DNA from: an uncultured Alistipes sp.
GTDB lineage: Bacteria; Bacteroidota; Bacteroidia; Bacteroidales; Rikenellaceae
Length of the DNA: 64,000 bases
NCBI GenBank assembly: GCA_947367255.1
Contig: CANBCZ010000002.1
Span: 62,001-126,000 of the forward strand
Reading direction: 5' to 3'
Part shown: piece after piece, positions 38,995-48,308 of the stretch
Layout of the letters: every line of letters starts with the position of its first letter
How positions within the stretch are numbered: position 1 is the first letter of the stretch
Made by a program: the position numbers and the translations under genes
Notes under the pieces: generated by a model
Databases searched by the model: none
What the model was told of the DNA's origin: nothing
The model's input: the letters and a program-made list of their open reading frames with translations, nothing else

Positions 38995-39564
38995 ATGAAA
39001 ACTATTGCTATTTCAGCAGCGCCTCGTGCCGATTATGGTAAGAAGGCAACCAAGGCAGTTCGCCGTCAGGGTCTTATCCCATGTGTAATCTATGGTGGTG
39101 GTGAGACTGTATCTTTCGCTATCGATGAGAAGGCAGTAAAGCCGCTTATCTACACTCCTAACTCTTACATCGTTGAGCTCGATATCGAGGGTAAGAAGGA
39201 GCTCGCAGTACTCCGTGATATTCAGTATCACCCAATCCGTGAGCAGATCCTCCACATCGACTTCTACCGTGTTCAGGAGGGTAAGCCAGTATCTATCGCA
39301 GTTCCTGTACGTCTTACAGGTAACGCTGAGGGTGTTAAGATCGGTGGTAAGCTCGCTCTGTCAGCTCGTAAGCTCGTTGTTAAGGCTCTTGTTGAGAACC
39401 TTCCAGATGAGCTCGTTGTTGATGTTACTCCACTCAAGGTTGGTCAGACAATCTTCGTTGGTGACCTCCAGTTCGAGGGTCTTCAGTTCGTTTCTCCTGC
39501 AACTCAGGCAGTTTGCGCAGTTCGTGTAACTCGTGCATCTCGTGGTGCAGCTGCTCAGAAGTAA
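38995..39564 (+). CDS. rplY: 50S ribosomal protein L25/general stress protein Ctc
   Basis: KKATKAVRRQGLIPCVIYGGG; DIQYHPIREQILHIDFYRV; L25 C-terminal domain. Confidence 0.92.
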   Translation: MKTIAISAAPRADYGKKATKAVRRQGLIPCVIYGGGETVSFAIDEKAVKPLIYTPNSYIVELDIEGKKELAVLRDIQYHPIREQILHIDFYRVQEGKPVSIAVPVRLTGNAEGVKIGGKLALSARKLVVKALVENLPDELVVDVTPLKVGQTIFVGDLQFEGLQFVSPATQAVCAVRVTRASRGAAAQK

Positions 39565-39577
39565 TAACTGACAGAGA

Positions 39578-40141
39578 ATGAAATATCTTGTTGTAGGTCT
39601 TGGTAATATTGGCGCCGAGTACGCCGAGACAAGACACAACATCGGTTTCAAAGTGTTGGATGCTCTCGCTGAGGCATCCAGCACTTCTTTTATGTCGGCA
39701 CGATATGGCGATGTGGCAACTATTCGCCATCGCGGTCATATCGTCACCCTGCTCAAGCCATCAACCTATATGAATCTCTCGGGTAAGGCTGTCAGATATT
39801 GGCTTCAGGAGCTGAAGATCGAGAAGCAGAACCTGCTGGTAGTCGTAGATGATATCGCCCTGCCATTTGGCGAGCTGCGAATGAGAACAAAGGGCAGCGA
39901 TGGAGGTCATAATGGTCTGAAAAATATCGCAGAGCTGCTCCAGACCACAGACTATGCCCGCCTGCGCTTCGGTATTGGCGGCGATTTCAGCCGAGGTCAT
40001 CAGGTTGATTATGTTCTTGGCGAGTGGACCGCTGAGGAGCGAGCAAATATGCCGCCACGCCTCAAGGTCTTTGGCGACGCAATACTCTCGTTCGTCTCAA
40101 TCGGTCTTGAACGCACGATGAACAACTTTAACAAGAAGTAG
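39578..40141 (+). CDS. pth: Peptidyl-tRNA hydrolase
   Basis: YLVVGLGNIGAEYAETRHNIGFKVLD; KPSTYMNLSG; KGSDGGHNGLKNI. Confidence 0.95.
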   Translation: MKYLVVGLGNIGAEYAETRHNIGFKVLDALAEASSTSFMSARYGDVATIRHRGHIVTLLKPSTYMNLSGKAVRYWLQELKIEKQNLLVVVDDIALPFGELRMRTKGSDGGHNGLKNIAELLQTTDYARLRFGIGGDFSRGHQVDYVLGEWTAEERANMPPRLKVFGDAILSFVSIGLERTMNNFNKK

Positions 40142-40183
40142 AGCGAAGTTATCTAACAGGGTTACAACTTCGACAAATAACAA

Positions 40184-40209
40184 AAGAGTCCGCTGTGAGG
40201 CGGACTCTT
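40184..40209. terminator. Bidirectional intrinsic terminator between convergent genes
   Basis: aagagtccgc / gcggactctt 10-bp stem, flanked by A-run and T-run. Confidence 0.7.
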
Positions 40210-40212
40210 CTT

Positions 40213-40917
40213 TTATTTCAACAAATCAGCCAGCGCCGGTAGAAAGTCGGGGTATAACGATAGTGCCGGTTCGCAGCGCAGATAGAGCTCGCGGGCAGTA
40301 GCTGCGCGAGATGGGCGGTCGGAGGAGATGTCGCGCAGGTAGGCTTCATCTGTCGGATGGTCTGCACGCCTCAGTTCATCAGCAAACTCCTTAAAGCGGG
40401 CAAGCTCCGCAACAGTTTTACTATCAATAGTTCTCTCCACTACGAAGCTGTGCAGGGCACGCAGCAGAGGACGAATAGCGCTCTTATCTCCCAAATCGGT
40501 ATCTATATCCTCAAGGCACTCCCACTCGCCAATCATCACATAGCAGAGTGCAAGCACCGGAGTTGCCTCCAGCGGATCCTCCTCGTCACAATCGAGCAGC
40601 AGCTCCAACTGTGCCGCCGCCATCTCGCCATCACCGGCAAGGTAGTTATCGACTGCCGAGGCGAGCATAATCTCCATTGCCGCAAGGGTATTGCCGTGGT
40701 TGCGATCAAGGGCGACTACACTATCCTCATCGTCAGGGAGGGTTGAAATTATATCTTGAAAAGCATCATATCTCAACTGGCAAGCACCATGATAGTCACC
40801 ACTCTGCTCGACCTTATACGACTGTTCAAGGCGTGCTACAAGGTTTCCGCGACCACCAAAGCCCATCAATCTAAAGTTCTGATTGGCTGTAGGTTGCAAC
40901 TCTAAAAACTGTTTCAT
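40213..40917 (-). CDS. Hypothetical protein
   Basis: 234-aa ORF overlapping the upstream sulfatase-like gene by 4 nt. Confidence 0.5.
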   Translation of the reverse strand: MKQFLELQPTANQNFRLMGFGGRGNLVARLEQSYKVEQSGDYHGACQLRYDAFQDIISTLPDDEDSVVALDRNHGNTLAAMEIMLASAVDNYLAGDGEMAAAQLELLLDCDEEDPLEATPVLALCYVMIGEWECLEDIDTDLGDKSAIRPLLRALHSFVVERTIDSKTVAELARFKEFADELRRADHPTDEAYLRDISSDRPSRAATARELYLRCEPALSLYPDFLPALADLLK

Positions 40918-42740
40918 AACTCTTTTATTATACTATAAGTTGTCTGCAAAAGTGTCTTTCCCGTAGTAACATCCTCGGCAGATGGATTATCGGATATAGT
41001 CTGCTCGGTGGTGCAGTCGTAGATGGTTGCGCCCGAACTCTTTACCACGCCAAAGCCGTTGTTGAATGTATAGTATCCGAACTGTTCGGCAGCGGGTGCG
41101 AAGATATTTCGACTCATTGTAAAGCGACTGTAATCGAGTCCCAACTGCGAGAGGAGCGTCGCCGCAAGGTCGCTCTGCGAGCAGTAGGCATCGACAACTG
41201 TCGGCTCTTTTATCGCGCCGCCCAGCCAGAGCATCGGTATTCTGTGGCGTCCGACAGCACTCGCCGCAATACCATACGGGTAGAGGTAGGCGTGGTCGGC
41301 AACGACAATAACAAGGGTATTATCCCACTGCGCACTCTGCTGTAAAGCACCTATAACCTTTGCGATACAGCTATCGGCAAAGTGCATCGAGTTGAGCATC
41401 TTATCCTCAAACTCCGCTATCGGCACATCAAACGGCTCGTGGCTCGAGAGGGTCTGCCAAACGGCGAAATATGGTCTGCCCTCAGCCCCCTTTTGCTCTA
41501 TAAAGTCGATAAAGTAGTCCGAGACAACATCGTCGGCATATCCCCACTTCGAGGTTGGTGCATCGAAAGACAAATCCTTGAGTGCCACCAACTTATCAAA
41601 TCCCGTAGCGTAGAGATAGCCCGCCATATCGGTAAAGTTCAGATCGCCGCCGTGGATATATGATGTAGAGTAACCCACACTCCTCAACGCCCCCGCCACA
41701 GATGGCAGACGCGACGCCTTCTGCGGATATTTCATCACAGACATCGTCGGCTGAGAGCAGAATCCGCTCAGCGTAGCAAGCACTCCACGATCTGTGCGGA
41801 ACGAGGAGGCAATAACATTCTCAAACCATACGCCCTCTCCCTTAAGTCGTTGAAACCCAGGGGCTACATTGCGTCCACCAACCACCTCGTCAATAGTCGA
41901 ACGACCGAAACTCTCGGCGATAATCAGAACGATATTCGGGCGCTGATTTTTGAGCAGCTGTACCGTCGGCTCTGCCCCGCTCTGCCCCATAATCTGCGCA
42001 AAATTATCTGCACAAATCTCCGCATCGAAGTAGTCGTATCGGTTCAAATCGTCCCCACTCGAAATGGAGGAGATAAACGAAAATGTCGGGTTTACCGCAG
42101 CGTGATTAAGGGCTATATTCTCGCTGAAATAGACCTTCGAAACATTCGCCACAGCCGTAGTGACTCCGCCGCGAATGGCAAGAAAATCGAGACCGAGAAA
42201 TAGTATCAGCAGCAGTGATTGGATTAACTTTCTGCCCCATTTTGTTCGCTTCTCCGGCTCGAAAATATCGACAATCTTCGAACACATCAGCACCATAACT
42301 GCGAAGTAGACAACTGCCACAACACTCTGAACCACAAACATTTGCAGGGTCACACTTGCCATAGCCTCCTTAGGTGTTGCGAGGTATTGCAGTATCGAGC
42401 CGTCGAGCGGGAAACGCCAATACTCATACAGTCCCAAGTTAAGTGCAAAGCTGACAGCGACAAATGCCGAGGCGAGGTATATCCACCATCGGCAGAGGCT
42501 CTTCCAGATTCGGTGCGGTGCCCATACCGAAAGCAGTACAAAAAGCAGTGGCAGGGCACAGAAGTACCCCGCCATAGTCATATCAAGGCTCAAGCCGTGG
42601 CTGATAACTCCCCACAACTCTGCCACCTCTGCGTCGGCAACAAGCTCGGCATACCAAAGCAGAAAGACAGGCTTCTGCAGCGCTGAGAGCACCGTTACAG
42701 CACCAAATAGCAGCAGTATGAAGAGTAAATTACGCCACAT
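40914..42740 (-). CDS. LTA synthase-like / sulfatase-superfamily membrane phosphoglycerol transferase
   Basis: N-terminal TMs; RPNIVLIIAESFGRSTID; SFRTDRGVLATLSGF; WQTLSSHEPF; IVVADHAYLYP. Confidence 0.82.
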   Translation of the reverse strand: MWRNLLFILLLFGAVTVLSALQKPVFLLWYAELVADAEVAELWGVISHGLSLDMTMAGYFCALPLLFVLLSVWAPHRIWKSLCRWWIYLASAFVAVSFALNLGLYEYWRFPLDGSILQYLATPKEAMASVTLQMFVVQSVVAVVYFAVMVLMCSKIVDIFEPEKRTKWGRKLIQSLLLILFLGLDFLAIRGGVTTAVANVSKVYFSENIALNHAAVNPTFSFISSISSGDDLNRYDYFDAEICADNFAQIMGQSGAEPTVQLLKNQRPNIVLIIAESFGRSTIDEVVGGRNVAPGFQRLKGEGVWFENVIASSFRTDRGVLATLSGFCSQPTMSVMKYPQKASRLPSVAGALRSVGYSTSYIHGGDLNFTDMAGYLYATGFDKLVALKDLSFDAPTSKWGYADDVVSDYFIDFIEQKGAEGRPYFAVWQTLSSHEPFDVPIAEFEDKMLNSMHFADSCIAKVIGALQQSAQWDNTLVIVVADHAYLYPYGIAASAVGRHRIPMLWLGGAIKEPTVVDAYCSQSDLAATLLSQLGLDYSRFTMSRNIFAPAAEQFGYYTFNNGFGVVKSSGATIYDCTTEQTISDNPSAEDVTTGKTLLQTTYSIIKEL

Positions 42741-44155
42741 TATCTCCCATCCTTATAGAGTTTATAGCACATAACCGCCGTAAGAGCAACAGTCAGCGCA
42801 CCACCGAGCAGGTAGGCAAGCGGTGTTGCTCCAAGGCCTACAAACTGGTTTGACACAAAGACAAACGACGAGCAGATATAGGTCATAAAGAGTGCTGGAA
42901 TAATCGCCACCCAGTAGTTGTACTTGTTGCGGAACAGATATACCACAATACACCAGAGCACAACCGTTGCCAGAGCCTGATTTGTCCAAGCAAAGTAACG
43001 CCAAACAACCGCGAAGTCGATAAATGTGAGTGCCACACCCGCAGCAAAGAGCGGTGCACAGATAACAAGGCGCTTCCAATGTGTACGTTGCTCGATATGG
43101 AATACATCGGCAATAATGAGTCGTGCCGAGCGGAATGCTGTATCGCCCGAGGTGATAGGCGCTGCAACAACACCCAAAATAGCAAGAATACTACCTACAA
43201 TACCGAGTGTACTATCTGCAATGGTATTTACAGCCCACGCCGCATTGTTGCCGTGCTGTGCTAAAACAGCCGCCACGCCGCCATCATCGTAGAAAAACGC
43301 CATAGAGATTGCCGCCCAGATAAGTGCGATAATCGACTCGGAGATCATCGCGCCGTAGAATACGAAACGACACTCGCGCTCGTTATTCACGCAACGCGCC
43401 ATAAGTGGCGACTGAGTAGCGTGGAAGCCCGAAATTGCACCGCAGGCAATAGTGATAAAGAGTGTCGGCACAAGTGGCAGTTTATCGGCATTAATGTGGA
43501 GATTTTCGAGTGTCATTTGAGGGATTGTATAGTCGCCCAAGAAGAGTACACCAAGCAATCCGAGTGCCATAGCCACAAGAGCTGCACCGAAGAGCGGATA
43601 TATTTTACCGATAAGTTTATCTACCGGGAGAAGGGTCGCTATAAAGTAGTAGGCGATGATAATGCCAAGCCACCAACCCTTTGAGATCAGTTCAAATTTT
43701 GAGGCGAGAATATCGGCAGGGCTGACAATAAATACCACACCTACAAGCAACAGAAGAATTACCGAAAAGACGCGCATAAACACCCCGGCACCCTTGCCTA
43801 AGTAGCGAGCCACAATCTCGGTAATGCTCAATCCGTCATTACGAACAAGAATTACACCCGAGAGGTAGTCGTGCATAGCTCCCATAAAGATACCGCCGAT
43901 AGTGATCCAAAGGAATGCCACCGGACCGTAACACGCGCCGAGAATGGCACCGAAAATCGGACCGGTACCGGCAATGTTGAGCAGCTGAATAAGAAATGTT
44001 CTCCAGCGCGGCATAGGAACATAGTCCACACCGTCATAGAGGTGAGAGCTCGGCACAGATGCCGCACCGTCAATCTTACATACATGCTCCAAGTAGCGAC
44101 CATAGGTAAAGTACGCCGCAACGAGCAAAACAAGACAAAGTACAAAGGTTAGCAT
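42740..44155 (-). CDS. cstA: Carbon starvation protein CstA family transporter
   Basis: YFTYGRYLEHV; NIAGTGPIFGAILGACYGPVAFLWITIGGIFMGAMHDYLSG; polytopic. Confidence 0.88.
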   Translation of the reverse strand: MLTFVLCLVLLVAAYFTYGRYLEHVCKIDGAASVPSSHLYDGVDYVPMPRWRTFLIQLLNIAGTGPIFGAILGACYGPVAFLWITIGGIFMGAMHDYLSGVILVRNDGLSITEIVARYLGKGAGVFMRVFSVILLLLVGVVFIVSPADILASKFELISKGWWLGIIIAYYFIATLLPVDKLIGKIYPLFGAALVAMALGLLGVLFLGDYTIPQMTLENLHINADKLPLVPTLFITIACGAISGFHATQSPLMARCVNNERECRFVFYGAMISESIIALIWAAISMAFFYDDGGVAAVLAQHGNNAAWAVNTIADSTLGIVGSILAILGVVAAPITSGDTAFRSARLIIADVFHIEQRTHWKRLVICAPLFAAGVALTFIDFAVVWRYFAWTNQALATVVLWCIVVYLFRNKYNYWVAIIPALFMTYICSSFVFVSNQFVGLGATPLAYLLGGALTVALTAVMCYKLYKDGR

Positions 44156-44258
44156 AGTATAGTTGTTTAGGTTTTTGCACTATTCGCTACGCGAAGTTAA
44201 GAAAAATCGCGAAAATTAACACGCGAAGTGGCAAAAATCATCACTTTTCTACACCTCC

Positions 44259-46289
44259 CTAAAACTTTATACCCAAGAATATCTGGAAATTGATGCCCGG
44301 CATTGGGCGGGAGAGGACTGAGAGATACTGCTCGTTAAAGAGATTATTGATAACTCCCTTTGCCGATAACTCTATATGTTTCAGCGGGATAGACTTCTCA
44401 AGGGAGATATTGCTCATAAAGTATGGTGGCAATTTACCCGAGAGCGAGATATCGTTTGAGGACATAGTATATCGCTCCGAATAGTAGCACCACTTATAGA
44501 GGAACACCCATCTGCGCCACGAAAGACGACCCGTAATGGTCGAGGAGCACTCAGGAACATAAGGCAACTGTTTCCCGACCGACTTATCGGCAGGTGTGCG
44601 CGGCTCGCCGACATTTATCGACGGGGTCCACGAGAAGGTGCCATTCAGTCCGAGTTGCCACTCCTTTGTCAGAGCCACATTCAGGTCCATCTGCAACTCC
44701 ACGCCGTAGGCGTGTACATCCTTTATATTGTCGGGAGAGAAGAAGCCTTTAGTGGTTGGCAGCCAGATAATCCAATCCTTTATAAAGGATTCAAACCAAC
44801 TTGCCGAGCCGCTGAGCGAGTATACATTCTGCTTACCGACAGCAAACGAAAGAGCTGCATCATAGCTCCAGCCGCTCTCCTTTTTCAAGTCAGGATTACC
44901 TCCGGGCAAGAAGTAGAGGTCGTTGAGTGTCGGAAAACGGCAGTTACGCGACACAGAGGCTTTAGCGGCGATATTACCACGCTTTGAGAGCACTCCGTCG
45001 ATGAAAAATGCGGGGATAATCGGTGTCCACTCCCTACCGAACATCTCCTCACGAATTACCAACGACATACCCAATCGCTCTGTCGGACGCCACTTTGCCG
45101 ACACCGAGCCCGAGAGCTCCGGGCGTGCCTTGCGATATCCCAAAATGCCGTTGCCGCCCTGCTGCAGAACAATATTTTTATCCCTGCTCTCCACAAAGTG
45201 CTGATGCATCGACAGGTTAGCCGTAAAGAGCCACTTATTACCGATATAGTACTCGCCCTCTGCCTGACCATAGATGGTGTTGATACTGCTGCGAGAGCGG
45301 GTCATATGTGCCATAACACCGTTACCCAAATCGCGCTTATAGTCGTACGCCATCCAAGTATAGGTATAGCCACCCTTTGCCGCGACCTTCCAATTTCTGC
45401 GGATATGGTCCCACGACAACACACCACGGAAGGTCTGCTCGCGCTGACGATTATCGAAGTCCGTATCGCTGCCGTGATCGACCGTAAGCATCGCAAGTTC
45501 GCGATTGGAGTTGATATACCACGCATTGAGCCCCAATCTGTCGCCCTTACCCGTATTGTAGTATACCTCCTGCAGAATGTGCAGATCCTTATACGAGCCG
45601 CTACGATTTCGCTCGACAGGGTAATATTGGTCTATGATGTTCATATTCTCGTCATAGACATTCTCCTTCTTATCGCGATTGAGGAACTTATAATCATTTG
45701 GAGATGAAGAGTATACTGCTCGCGTAGAGATCTGCCAATGGTCATTGCCGTATGTAAGTCGCAGAAACTCGTCAAAGCTCTTGAACGAGCCGATACCCTG
45801 AATATATTGCACCCCGAAACCATCTGCATCAGCAGGTTTGGTCGAGAGTTTTACCGCACCACCCAGACCGCCTCCCGTCTCGTTTACCGAGGAGGTACCG
45901 TGCAACAACGAGGCGTCGTCGATAAAGTATGACGGTATCATCGAGAAGTCGGTCATGCCGAGCATCGGATTGTTAATCTTCATTCCGTTCCATGACACCT
46001 GCGTATGCGACGGCGAGGTACCGCGAAAAGCTACCGTAGAGAGGGTTGCACGACCATAGCTTTTGACAAAAATCGAGGAGTTGAAGGTCAGAACATCTGC
46101 CATCGATAAGGAGATATTCTCTTTGAGAGCCACAGAGTCGAGCTTGGTCTGCTGTACGCCAATCTCCTTCATCGGTCGCTGACCCAAAACGGTAATCTCA
46201 CGAATAGCTACAGTACGCTCCTCTGCCATAGCCGAGAAGGTCAGGCTGAGTGCAGTCAATATGTAGCATAATCTTCTCATTTCCAACAA
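44259..46289 (-). CDS. btuB: TonB-dependent outer-membrane receptor, BtuB-like
   Basis: TonB/plug ITVLGQRPMKEIGVQQTKLDSVALKENISLSMADVL; barrel; downstream of a cobalamin riboswitch with BtuG/BtuH-like genes. Confidence 0.8.
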   Translation of the reverse strand: MLEMRRLCYILTALSLTFSAMAEERTVAIREITVLGQRPMKEIGVQQTKLDSVALKENISLSMADVLTFNSSIFVKSYGRATLSTVAFRGTSPSHTQVSWNGMKINNPMLGMTDFSMIPSYFIDDASLLHGTSSVNETGGGLGGAVKLSTKPADADGFGVQYIQGIGSFKSFDEFLRLTYGNDHWQISTRAVYSSSPNDYKFLNRDKKENVYDENMNIIDQYYPVERNRSGSYKDLHILQEVYYNTGKGDRLGLNAWYINSNRELAMLTVDHGSDTDFDNRQREQTFRGVLSWDHIRRNWKVAAKGGYTYTWMAYDYKRDLGNGVMAHMTRSRSSINTIYGQAEGEYYIGNKWLFTANLSMHQHFVESRDKNIVLQQGGNGILGYRKARPELSGSVSAKWRPTERLGMSLVIREEMFGREWTPIIPAFFIDGVLSKRGNIAAKASVSRNCRFPTLNDLYFLPGGNPDLKKESGWSYDAALSFAVGKQNVYSLSGSASWFESFIKDWIIWLPTTKGFFSPDNIKDVHAYGVELQMDLNVALTKEWQLGLNGTFSWTPSINVGEPRTPADKSVGKQLPYVPECSSTITGRLSWRRWVFLYKWCYYSERYTMSSNDISLSGKLPPYFMSNISLEKSIPLKHIELSAKGVINNLFNEQYLSVLSRPMPGINFQIFLGIKF

Positions 46290-47353
46290 AATGCACCGGG
46301 GATAATACCCACATAGAAGCTGTCCAACTCTTCGCCAGCTGCCGAGTAACGATAGACCATCCCCTGCTGCGAATAATCAACGGCATCGGCAACATATATA
46401 TCCCCATTTTCGGGACTTACAGTGAGTCCGTAATAGATTGTTCCGCGCGATGAAATTACAGGTTGTGTCGGCAATCTGTCTGCCGAAACATCCATCGCCC
46501 ATATGTCGTCATTTATCCAATAGAGTCTGTTGCCCGCACGATTTATCTGCACCTCAGACGGGTCGTCACCAAGGCGGAAATCAAACTTCTTCTCTATCTC
46601 AAAGCGCTCTGCATCAATACGATATAGCGCCGGAGCCTCATAGCCGTATGGCGAGCCGTCAAAGCCACCATCGGTAACTGTCCAGAGTTTGCCGTTGCAG
46701 TCCAACGCAAGCGATGTAGGCTGAATACCTACTGTAAGCTCCGCCACAACACTATCTGTTCGGGTATCAATCTTGAGAATTCTATTCTGATATGACCAGC
46801 AATTAACATAGACAAAGTCGCCCCACTGCACCATCTGCTCGGTCGAGCCACTCTCCATTGTCATATTCGGCACCTCGATATAGCCCGTAACCTGATAGCG
46901 TTTCGGATTTACGATAAAGATTCTGTTATCCCATAGTTGAGAAATATACGCCTTTTCATCGGAGAGGAAGTGGATATAACGCGGAGAGGTGAGGTTTGTG
47001 ATACGACCTATCTCCTTGAAAGTTTCGGTATCTATAGCAAAGACCACATGCGAGTTATTGACCACAATCCAACCAACTCCGTCGCGGATAACCATACTCT
47101 GCGCCACATCGCCGAGTTTCATTCCGTTGGCACGATTAAATATCTCATTCTCAACGGTTTTAGTTGCGGGATTATAGAAAGATAACGAGCCGTTTCCATA
47201 CTGGAAATTGCCCTCATTGGAGATGAACAGTCCCGACTCCGTTACCCTAAACTGCTCAACAAGACCATACTCCCACCGCATACAGCCACAGAGGGCTGCC
47301 AAGGTAAAAATTATGGCAACAACTGTCGAAAAAATATGTCGCGGACTGTTCAT
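46277..47353 (-). CDS. btuG: Beta-propeller surface lipoprotein, BtuG-like (YncE/DUF5074-like)
   Basis: Lipobox LAALCGCM; propeller-type repeats (GLFISNEGNFQYGNGSLSFYNPATKTVENEIF...); internal ATG 47353 preferred; overlaps btuB start. Confidence 0.75.
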   Translation of the reverse strand: MNSPRHIFSTVVAIIFTLAALCGCMRWEYGLVEQFRVTESGLFISNEGNFQYGNGSLSFYNPATKTVENEIFNRANGMKLGDVAQSMVIRDGVGWIVVNNSHVVFAIDTETFKEIGRITNLTSPRYIHFLSDEKAYISQLWDNRIFIVNPKRYQVTGYIEVPNMTMESGSTEQMVQWGDFVYVNCWSYQNRILKIDTRTDSVVAELTVGIQPTSLALDCNGKLWTVTDGGFDGSPYGYEAPALYRIDAERFEIEKKFDFRLGDDPSEVQINRAGNRLYWINDDIWAMDVSADRLPTQPVISSRGTIYYGLTVSPENGDIYVADAVDYSQQGMVYRYSAAGEELDSFYVGIIPGAFCWK

Positions 47354-47375
47354 TATAGTTCCAAAAGATGAAAAT

Positions 47376-48305
47376 TTACAAATCGTAGAAATCACACACC
47401 TCGGTCGAGATCTCGCCCAGATGTCCACTCTTACCGTTACAAGCGGTAACAACCTTGATGTAGTCGATATACTCCAGCTTTATCGCTCGACCATCGCTAT
47501 CGATCGCCTGCGAAATATCAAAGCAATTAACCGCCTTAAATGTCGGCAGCCAATCGGTTTGGCTGTAATTATCGGCATAACCCCAACCATACGGCGGAAG
47601 TATCCACATCTGACCATTGCCCGACTTATCGTAGTTCTGCTCCTTGAGGCGTATGCCTGTAAGGGTATAGCTCTCTTCGGTCATCCAAGCGGGATAGTAC
47701 GACGGCTGCGGATGGTAGGTTTTAAGATAATCAACCTCTCCCTCAACGCCCTCAGAATCAACCCATTTCACAGGCTGCTCGTCACCCTCCGGACGGAAGT
47801 AAGTCACCGAATAGTTCTCAACTGTACCCTCGGCAGATGCCTCACTACCTGCAAGGGCATACCAAGTGTCGTCAGCCTCTCCGTTACCATTTTCGTCCTG
47901 CATAACCCAGACTATTCCGGGCTCCGACGAGGTGTCGAAGGCATTGCCCTGAATGGCAAAATCATAACCCTCGTTGTTGTCTATGCTATGGTCGAAACCG
48001 ACAACAATATAGCCACCAAAGGCTCCGAGCGAGACAAAGCTCTTCTTGCCAAGTCGCATCTCTGCGTAGGCAACAGCATCGGCAACGCTCCTCTCGTTAC
48101 CCGTAAAGCCACCCGTTTTGGTATCACCGATAAACTGACCCGGTGCAGGGCAGTACTCGACAACCTCTGTCCACTGCTTTGATGAGGCAGTAGTCTGCGG
48201 GCGATAGTGCTCACCCTTATCGGGAGCGGTGAAGGTCTCGTCTATGTTACAAGACGAGACTATCACTGCCAAAATGGTTAAAATCAACGATTTATATATT
48301 CTCAT
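47376..48305 (-). CDS. Surface lipoprotein of unknown function in the B12 operon
   Basis: Lipobox AVIVSSCN; soluble domain; between the BtuH-like and BtuG-like genes. Confidence 0.65.
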   Translation of the reverse strand: MRIYKSLILTILAVIVSSCNIDETFTAPDKGEHYRPQTTASSKQWTEVVEYCPAPGQFIGDTKTGGFTGNERSVADAVAYAEMRLGKKSFVSLGAFGGYIVVGFDHSIDNNEGYDFAIQGNAFDTSSEPGIVWVMQDENGNGEADDTWYALAGSEASAEGTVENYSVTYFRPEGDEQPVKWVDSEGVEGEVDYLKTYHPQPSYYPAWMTEESYTLTGIRLKEQNYDKSGNGQMWILPPYGWGYADNYSQTDWLPTFKAVNCFDISQAIDSDGRAIKLEYIDYIKVVTACNGKSGHLGEISTEVCDFYDL

Positions 48306-48308
48306 ATC

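Noticed and set aside
47208-48182. 324-aa plus-strand ORF across the B12 operon
   Set aside because: Antisense to two lipoprotein genes and spans their junction; no independent support.
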